Shown here: in pieces, positions 12,995 through 17,496 of the stretch | How the letters are laid out: each line of letters opens with the position of its first letter | Numbering within the stretch: the stretch's first letter is position 1 | NCBI GenBank assembly: GCA_043774625.1 | Contig: JAYVTG010000066.1 | Coordinates: 1-17,496, forward strand | Origin: JAAFIP01 sp043774625 | Lineage (GTDB): Bacteria > Pseudomonadota > Gammaproteobacteria > Burkholderiales > Burkholderiaceae_C | Length of the DNA: 17,496 nucleotides | Direction: 5' to 3' | Notes under the pieces: model-generated | Told to the model about the DNA's origin: nothing | What the model saw: only the letters and a program-made list of their open reading frames with translations | The model's database searches: none | Position numbers and translations under genes: made by a program

Positions 12995-14149
12995 ATGCAA
13001 GCCGTTTTTGATAAACCCAGCTTCTGGCAGCGCGTGAAACCGTTGTTTCAGGGGTTTGACGTGCCACTGGCTATTGCGGTGTTTTTGTTGGCCAGCGCCG
13101 GGCTGCTTACCATGTATTCCAGCGGTTACGACAATGGCACACGCTTTGTAGCCCATGGCCGCAATATGGTGATTGCGGCCACCCTCATGTTTATCGTGGC
13201 GCAAATACCACCGCAACGCCTGATGGCATTTGCTGTGCCCATGTACACCGTGGGGGTTGCACTCCTGATTGCCGTTGCCATATTTGGCATTACCAAAAAA
13301 GGCGCCAAGCGCTGGATCAATCTGGGCATCGTCATTCAGCCCAGCGAAATCCTCAAAATCGCCATGCCGCTGATGCTGGCCTGGTGGTTTCAAAAGCGCG
13401 AAGGCCAGTTGCGCCCACTGGACTTTGTAGTGGCGGGCGTGCTGCTGGCCATTCCAGTAGGTTTGATCATGAAGCAGCCCGATCTGGGCACGGCCTTGCT
13501 GGTGTTGTTTGCCGGACTTTTTGTGATTTTCTTTGCCGGGTTAAGCTGGAAGCTGATGGCACCGCCCGTGCTATTAGGCCTGCTGGCTGCTACTTTATTA
13601 GTGGTTTTTGAGCCACGCCTGTGTGCAGATGGTGTCCACTGGCCCTTGCTGCACGACTACCAGCAGCAGCGCATCTGCACCCTGTTAGACCCGTCACGTG
13701 ACCCCTTGGGCAAGGGCTTTCACATCATCCAGGGCATGATTGCCATTGGCTCGGGCGGCATGCTGGGCAAGGGCTTTATGCAAGGCACCCAAACGCATCT
13801 GGAATTCATTCCCGAGCGCACTACCGACTTTATTTTTGCTGCCTACAGCGAAGAGTTTGGCCTGATGGGCAACCTGTTTTTGATTGCCGGCTTTATCTTT
13901 CTGGTGCTGCGCGGCCTGGCCATTGCACTGGACGCACCCACGCTGTTTTCTCGTCTGCTGGCGGGTGCGGTGACACTGATCTTTTTTACCTATGCTTTTG
14001 TCAATATGGGCATGGTCAGTGGCATTTTGCCGGTGGTCGGGGTGCCGCTGCCTTTCATTAGCTACGGCGGTACGGCCATGGTGACCTTGGGGCTGGGCCT
14101 GGGTATCTTGATGGCTATTTCCAAGGCCAAACGACTGGTTCAATCGTGA
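12995..14149 (+). CDS. rodA: Peptidoglycan polymerase RodA (SEDS family)
   Basis: RodA is the SEDS glycosyltransferase that polymerises lipid II for side-wall elongation with its partner PBP2. The 384-aa product is polytopic (about ten membrane segments). It has ITKKGAKRWINLG, QPSEILKI, KQPDLGTALL, LDPSRDPLGKGFH, PERTTDFIFAAYSEEFG with the catalytic Asp278 (E. coli Asp262), and the C-terminal GVPLPFISYGGTAM. FtsW would differ around these motifs and in genomic context (mur/fts cluster). It is not next to mreBCD or the PBP2 gene mrdA in this window. Its TGA overlaps the next gene's GTG start by four bases. Confidence 0.95.
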   Translation: MQAVFDKPSFWQRVKPLFQGFDVPLAIAVFLLASAGLLTMYSSGYDNGTRFVAHGRNMVIAATLMFIVAQIPPQRLMAFAVPMYTVGVALLIAVAIFGITKKGAKRWINLGIVIQPSEILKIAMPLMLAWWFQKREGQLRPLDFVVAGVLLAIPVGLIMKQPDLGTALLVLFAGLFVIFFAGLSWKLMAPPVLLGLLAATLLVVFEPRLCADGVHWPLLHDYQQQRICTLLDPSRDPLGKGFHIIQGMIAIGSGGMLGKGFMQGTQTHLEFIPERTTDFIFAAYSEEFGLMGNLFLIAGFIFLVLRGLAIALDAPTLFSRLLAGAVTLIFFTYAFVNMGMVSGILPVVGVPLPFISYGGTAMVTLGLGLGILMAISKAKRLVQS

Positions 14150-15063
14150 CACAAAACGCCTCACCACCCACCGTCTGCATCATTGGTATAGGCAATATGG
14201 GTGGCGGCATGGCTACCAATCTGCTGGCGCGTGGCTACACAGTACGGGTGCAGGACATCGACGCTGCCAAGGTGGCTTTTTATCAGTCAAAAGGGGCGAT
14301 TGCCAGCGTAGATAGTGCGCGAGCAGCTATTAAAAACATAGTAACCATCGTCTGTGTGGTAGATGCTGCGCAAACTGAAGACGTTTTATTTGGCGAGACA
14401 GGCTGCGCGAAAAATCTGCCAGCGGGGCACACGGTCATGCTGTGCCCCACCATCGCGCCACAAGATGTAGAGCGGTTTGCTGCGCGCTTGGCAGAGCATG
14501 GAATCGACTGCATAGACGCACCCATGTCGGGTGGCCCCGCGCGGGCTGTAGATGGCAGCATGAGCCTGATGGTGGCCTGCGCAGATGCTGTATTTACACA
14601 ACATTCGCAGCTGATCAACGACTTGTCATCCAAAGTTTTTCGCATCAGCCAACGCATAGGTGACGGCGCACGTACCAAGCTGGTTAACAATCTGCTGGCA
14701 GGTATCAACCTGGTAGGCGCCGCCGAAGCTTTGGTATTGGCCCAGCGGATGGGCCTGGATTTGCCCACCACCCTGGCCGTTATTGAACAGTCTAGCGGCC
14801 AAAGCTGGATAGGTTCTGACCGCATGCGCCGCGCCCTGGCGGGCGACTACGCCCCACGCGCCCACATGGGCCTGCTGGCCAAAGACACGGGCCTGGCCGT
14901 AGCGGCAGCCCAAGCCGCTGGCTTTGCTTCCTTACTAGGCCAACAAGCCAGCGCCACCTTTGCTCGTGCAATAGAGTTGGGGCTGGGTAACCACGACGAT
15001 GCGGCAGTTTTCACGTTGTTGCAGGCTCAATCCACACAACAAGGCGCAGCCCCCTTGTCATAA
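14146..15063 (+). CDS. 3-hydroxyisobutyrate dehydrogenase-like NAD(P) oxidoreductase
   Basis: This 305-aa member of the beta-hydroxyacid dehydrogenase family has a Rossmann motif GIGNMGGGMATNLL starting at Gly14, a substrate-binding segment DAPMSGGPARAVDGSMSLMVA, and the catalytic segment KLVNNLLAGIN with Lys178 and Asn182. The C-terminal helical domain has AKDTGLAVAAA. The family oxidises 3-hydroxyisobutyrate or tartronate semialdehyde, or reduces related aldehydes and succinic semialdehyde; the substrate cannot be assigned here. The start is GTG 14146, overlapping the rodA stop in GTGA, which implies translational coupling. Near residues 56-67 the coding strand carries the dispersed repeat in reverse orientation. 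Confidence 0.9.
   Translation: MTQNASPPTVCIIGIGNMGGGMATNLLARGYTVRVQDIDAAKVAFYQSKGAIASVDSARAAIKNIVTIVCVVDAAQTEDVLFGETGCAKNLPAGHTVMLCPTIAPQDVERFAARLAEHGIDCIDAPMSGGPARAVDGSMSLMVACADAVFTQHSQLINDLSSKVFRISQRIGDGARTKLVNNLLAGINLVGAAEALVLAQRMGLDLPTTLAVIEQSSGQSWIGSDRMRRALAGDYAPRAHMGLLAKDTGLAVAAAQAAGFASLLGQQASATFARAIELGLGNHDDAAVFTLLQAQSTQQGAAPLS
14311..14345 (-). repeat. Dispersed 8-7-8 repeat, copy C (antisense in the dehydrogenase gene)
   Basis: Read on the minus strand: GTTACTAT, spacer GTTTTTA, ATAGCTGC, then TCGCGCACTATC. It has the same arm, spacer and tail plan as copies A, B and D. On the coding strand it is read as DSARAAIKNIVT, still in frame. Confidence 0.7.
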
Positions 15064-15132
15064 GTAAACTTTGCGGTTACAAAGCAACTACAGCGATTGT
15101 GCTGGCACTTTAACCTTCAAGGACACACCACC

Positions 15133-15465
15133 ATGGCAGGCAAGTTTGAACTCAAAAAATCCAAGAACGACAAGTTCTTCTTCAACCTACTCGCTGGCAA
15201 CGGACAAATCATCATGTCCAGCGAAATGTACGAAAGCAAGGCCAGCGCGCAAAACGGCATTGATTCGGTACGCAAGAATGCGCCAGACGATGCACGTTAC
15301 GCCCGCTTGACCGGCAAAGACGGCTCCCCATACTTCACCCTGAAAGCCGGTAACCACCAAGTCATTGGCCAAAGCCAAATGTATGCAGCAGAAAAATCGC
15401 GTGATGGCGGGATTGAGTCTTGCAAGACCAATGCGCCGACTGCGCCGGTGGATGATTTGAGCTGA
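15133..15465 (+). CDS. YegP-family protein, two DUF1508 repeats
   Basis: This small cytosolic protein of 110 aa is built of two similar halves. The first (about 4-55) contains FFFNLLAGNGQIIMSSEMY and ends RKNAPD. The second (about 60-107) contains YFTLKAGNHQVIGQSQMY and ends KTNAPT. This is the UPF0339/DUF1508 duplication seen in E. coli YegP, whose function is unsettled. ATG 15133 is preceded by AAGGA at 15119-15123, well spaced; the longer in-frame start upstream is not supported. It converges on the glycosyltransferase gene across a REP-like palindrome. Confidence 0.92.
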   Translation: MAGKFELKKSKNDKFFFNLLAGNGQIIMSSEMYESKASAQNGIDSVRKNAPDDARYARLTGKDGSPYFTLKAGNHQVIGQSQMYAAEKSRDGGIESCKTNAPTAPVDDLS

Positions 15466-15511
15466 AAACTACAGGGCACGCGCAGCACGCGTGTCGATAA
15501 AGTATTCATCT

Positions 15512-15570
15512 CCGTTCGGGCTGAGCTTGTCGAAGCCATCGCAGCCCTTCGAGGAGCTCAGAGCGAACGG
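15512..15570. repeat. REP-like palindrome between convergent genes
   Basis: The left arm is CCGTTCG, 2 nt, CTGAGCT, 2 nt, TCGAAG (15512-15535). The right arm mirrors it as CTTCGA, 2 nt, AGCTCAG, 2 nt, CGAACGG (15548-15570). So 7, 7 and 6 bp pair exactly, interrupted only at two 2-nt positions, around a 12-nt loop. The GAGCTTGTCGAAG core is a sequence I recall as a common intergenic repeat in beta- and gammaproteobacteria. Placed between two 3' ends it could stop or protect both transcripts. Confidence 0.85.
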
Positions 15571-15591
15571 TTCATATATCACAAGGCCAGA

Positions 15592-16698
15592 TCAATAACG
15601 CCGCAGCCAGCGCGGAATCTTAAAGCGCACTATCATCAAATATGCGCCAATGTAGCTGGCCACAAACAAAGCACAAAACAGCATCAATACTATGGTGTTG
15701 TTCCAAAACAAAACCGCAGGCACTACCGTTAACGCCGTAAAGGCCCACAGATAGGGCGACGTACGGTTGTTGCGCATCAGCATGCGCCGCGTCTCATTGT
15801 CATGGAACACACCGCGCACAATACGCTTGTACACCAACTGGTGAAAATGCAGCGAATCAGCCACCCCTGGCGACACCCCGCGTACCAGCTTGCGGTAGAT
15901 AGAAAATAACGTTTCCGACACGGGGTAAATCAACAACAGCATCACAAACCAGGGGGACACAGCCGGGTGGCGTTGTACCAGGCTAACGCAAGCTATGGCA
16001 ATAGCCCCACCCCATAAATACGCACCACCATCACCGGCAAAGATCAGCCCGCGCGGGTAGTTCCAGAACAAAAAACCTGCGGTAGCACCCATCAGAGCGG
16101 CCATCAGGCCTGCCAGATTTCGATCCCCCAACTGCAGGGCCACGTAGGTAATAGCGCCGCACACCAAAATACTCACTATTCCAGCAAGACCGTTGTAGCC
16201 GTCAATAATATTAAAGGCGTGCGGCAAGCCCGCAATAGCCAGCACCGCAAAGCCCACACCCAGCCACGGCATCATGGCCCACACCGTGTCCAGGCCCGGT
16301 ATGCCCAGGCGATGCACAGCCAAGCCCAGCAAAGCGCATGCCAGGACGCCCGTCAGCAAGCTGGCAGCCAGGCGCCAACGCACCCCAAGCCGCTGCGTCA
16401 CGTCTTCATACACACCTGCAAGCGTTACGGGAACCAATGCGCAAGCCCACAACGCCACGTCGCGCCAAGAGATATTGGCATTCATGGTCAAACCCAACGT
16501 GGGCGCCAGCGCCGCCAGGCACCAAGCCACCAGGCAAGCCAGTGCAATGGCAATGCCGCCCACGCGCGGCACATGCCCCTTGTGAAAGCGCTGTGGCATA
16601 TCTTGCGCATAGCGCAGTGCATGCGCACGGGCGCGCAACATCAATACCAGCGACAGCAGGGCAGCCAAAACAAAACCAAAGGCAAAAATTGCAACCAT
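15592..16698 (-). CDS. WecA/MraY-type glycosyltransferase (family 4)
   Basis: This polytopic membrane enzyme of 368 aa is expected to transfer a sugar-1-phosphate from a UDP-sugar to undecaprenyl phosphate, starting a surface-polysaccharide chain. It has about ten hydrophobic segments. Seen motifs are HVPRVGGIAI (42-51), NIIDGYNGLAG (163-173), GDGGAYLWG (222-230) and the cytosolic histidine motif HFHQLVYKR (284-292). The usual Asp-Asp of the early catalytic motif is GVYED (95-99), with Glu in place of the first Asp. It is closer to WecA/WbpL than to MraY, since the MraY-specific motifs and the mur cluster are missing. The acceptor sugar is unknown. ATG 16698 has only a weak Shine-Dalgarno sequence; the upstream minus-strand remnant ends 13 nt before it. 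Confidence 0.88.
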   Translation of the reverse strand: MVAIFAFGFVLAALLSLVLMLRARAHALRYAQDMPQRFHKGHVPRVGGIAIALACLVAWCLAALAPTLGLTMNANISWRDVALWACALVPVTLAGVYEDVTQRLGVRWRLAASLLTGVLACALLGLAVHRLGIPGLDTVWAMMPWLGVGFAVLAIAGLPHAFNIIDGYNGLAGIVSILVCGAITYVALQLGDRNLAGLMAALMGATAGFLFWNYPRGLIFAGDGGAYLWGGAIAIACVSLVQRHPAVSPWFVMLLLIYPVSETLFSIYRKLVRGVSPGVADSLHFHQLVYKRIVRGVFHDNETRRMLMRNNRTSPYLWAFTALTVVPAVLFWNNTIVLMLFCALFVASYIGAYLMIVRFKIPRWLRRY

Positions 16699-16711
16699 AC
16701 GATGCTTTCTA

Positions 16712-17404
16712 TCAATGGGCCTGCTGTAAGGCAGCTTCGGGTCGTTGCAAAGGCAGCCAATCCAGTGAAGCTAAACAACTGGCTGGCACCGCACTAATCC
16801 TGTCAGCCAATGGCCATGGCGCACCCTCGCCATGGCAAATCACATACAGGTGGTCTAGCTTGAGCGCATCACGTGCGGTGCGCATCGAAGCCGTCACACC
16901 GGGTGATCGCGTTAACTTAATCTCAAAACCCATCCGCACACCGTCCTTGAGCAATAGCAAATCCAATTCGACCCCTGAGTGGGTGCCCCAAAAAAAAGCC
17001 TCCTGTCGCTTTGCACCGGTGCGGCGAATAATCTCGTGCAGCATAAAACCCTCCCAAGAGGCGCCACATTTAGGATGTGCCAGCAAACCATCGTGCCCGC
17101 TGATGCCTAGCAGGCTGTGCAGCAGCCCCGTGTCTGCCACATACACTTTGGGCGACTTCACCTCACGTTTGCCCACGTTGGCATGCCATGGCATCAACCG
17201 AAAAGCCATAAACGTACCTTCCAAAATATCCAGGTAACGCGACACCGTCTTGTCGCTGACACCCAAAGCCCGTGCCAGCTCACTGCCGTTCCAGGTTTGC
17301 CCATGGTAATGCGCCAACATCGTCCAAAACCGGCGCAATGTTAGCGCAGGCAAATTTATGCCCAGTTGGGGCAAGTCGCGCTCCAGGTATGTTCGGATAA
17401 ACCG
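16712..17404 (-). pseudogene. 5'-truncated ATPase with DUF4143 domain
   Basis: The readable part has RFIRTYLERDLPQLG at its start, a helix-turn-helix-like segment ELARALGVSDKTVSRYLDIL, KSPKVYVADTGLLHSLLG, and a C-terminal nuclease-like fold with SGVELDLLLL and GFEIK. This is the C-terminal half (DUF4143) of a common family of about 380-400-aa AAA+ ATPases, whose N-terminal Walker A/B domain normally precedes the FIRTYLERDLPQLG segment. Here the frame meets a stop (TGA, minus strand, 17444-17446) only 13 codons upstream of that segment, and the intervening residues do not resemble the family. The ATPase half is therefore lost, at least within this window. The only near starts are TTG 17374 and CTG 17389. 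It might still be expressed as a ~220-aa domain, but I call it a remnant. Confidence 0.7.
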
Positions 17405-17410
17405 AGATTG

Positions 17411-17477
17411 TCCATTAGAACTTCCCGCGCTTTTGCCGCATACTCAAGATACACGATTTCTAATGGAATCCATTAGA
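17411..17477. promoter_or_regulatory. Operator-like palindrome with a third half-site
   Basis: TCTAATGGA, one base, then TCCATTAGA (17459-17477) is a perfect 9-bp inverted repeat around a single base. The same half-site TCCATTAGA occurs again at 17411-17419, and TCCATTAGAA/TTCTAATGGA also form a 10-bp inverted pair (17411-17420 with 17458-17467). An ATG at 17487 begins a plus-strand frame that leaves the window, so the palindrome may be that gene's operator. Small palindromes of this kind are typical of toxin-antitoxin or HTH-repressor autoregulation, but the regulator is not visible. Confidence 0.5.
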
Positions 17478-17496
17478 GAATCCTCAATGAAATCAA

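Noticed and set aside
12114..13067. Minus-strand open frame (317 codons) opposite the PfkB-family kinase
   Set aside because: The sense frame has the full kinase motifs; the antisense frame runs past the kinase stop into rodA and has no recognisable domain.
13584..13611. GCTGCTAC, 7 nt, GTGG in rodA as a repeat copy
   Set aside because: Only the first arm matches convincingly; the second arm and the tail are absent.
16338..17237. Plus-strand open frame (299 codons) across the glycosyltransferase and ATPase remnant
   Set aside because: It spans two minus-strand coding regions, is Pro/Ser/Ala-rich and has no family features.

Overview
The window looks like chromosomal DNA of a betaproteobacterium, most likely family Comamonadaceae (Rhodoferax/Polaromonas-like). 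The evidence is the order tlpA-accB-accC-prmA-DUF3426, moderately high G+C, protein motifs close to burkholderialean homologues, and TACAAT-type -10 boxes next to start codons. It is mostly housekeeping core. No rRNA, tRNA, CRISPR array, complete IS element or prophage gene was seen.

Layout: 1-345 is gene-free, with a large imperfect inverted repeat. tldD (373-1857) and an unknown 184-aa gene follow. Then comes the most interesting regulatory region: a promoter, a 22-codon leader peptide packed with Phe and Tyr codons, and mutually exclusive hairpins ending in a strong intrinsic terminator, all ahead of the DAHP synthase gene (aroG-type, 2766-3905). This is a textbook-shaped transcription attenuator for aromatic amino acid synthesis. 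A 344-aa unknown protein (3976-5010) follows and converges on mpl (minus strand, peptidoglycan recycling). Divergent from mpl runs a plus-strand series: a degenerate nucleotidyltransferase-fold protein, a TlpA-like thioredoxin, accB, accC and prmA. A DUF3426 zinc-ribbon membrane protein starts a second series with a PfkB-family (adenosine kinase-like) kinase, rodA and a 3-hydroxyisobutyrate dehydrogenase-like enzyme. A YegP-family gene (DUF1508) and a WecA/MraY-type glycosyltransferase then converge across a REP-like palindrome. The window ends with a 5'-truncated DUF4143 ATPase remnant beside a palindromic operator-like site.

Beyond the genes there are four repeat signals. (1) A dispersed ~35-bp element with the plan 8-nt arm, 7-nt A/T-rich spacer, 8-nt arm, plus a CGCACTATC-like tail occurs at least four times, with a fifth weaker copy. 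It lies inside three unrelated proteins in the same reading frame, giving the shared peptide VATKKVA-like, and also in an intergenic region and antisense in a fourth gene. (2) A decaying 10-bp tandem repeat follows prmA. (3) A 12-bp in-frame repeat lies inside prmA. (4) A REP-like palindrome sits between two convergent genes.

Several transcription units place a TACAAT-like hexamer only 6-8 nt before the ATG with no Shine-Dalgarno sequence, which suggests leaderless or nearly leaderless mRNAs. Functionally the window combines cell-envelope work (mpl, rodA, glycosyltransferase), fatty acid synthesis (accBC), aromatic amino acid synthesis (aroG) and protein maturation or modification (tldD, prmA).
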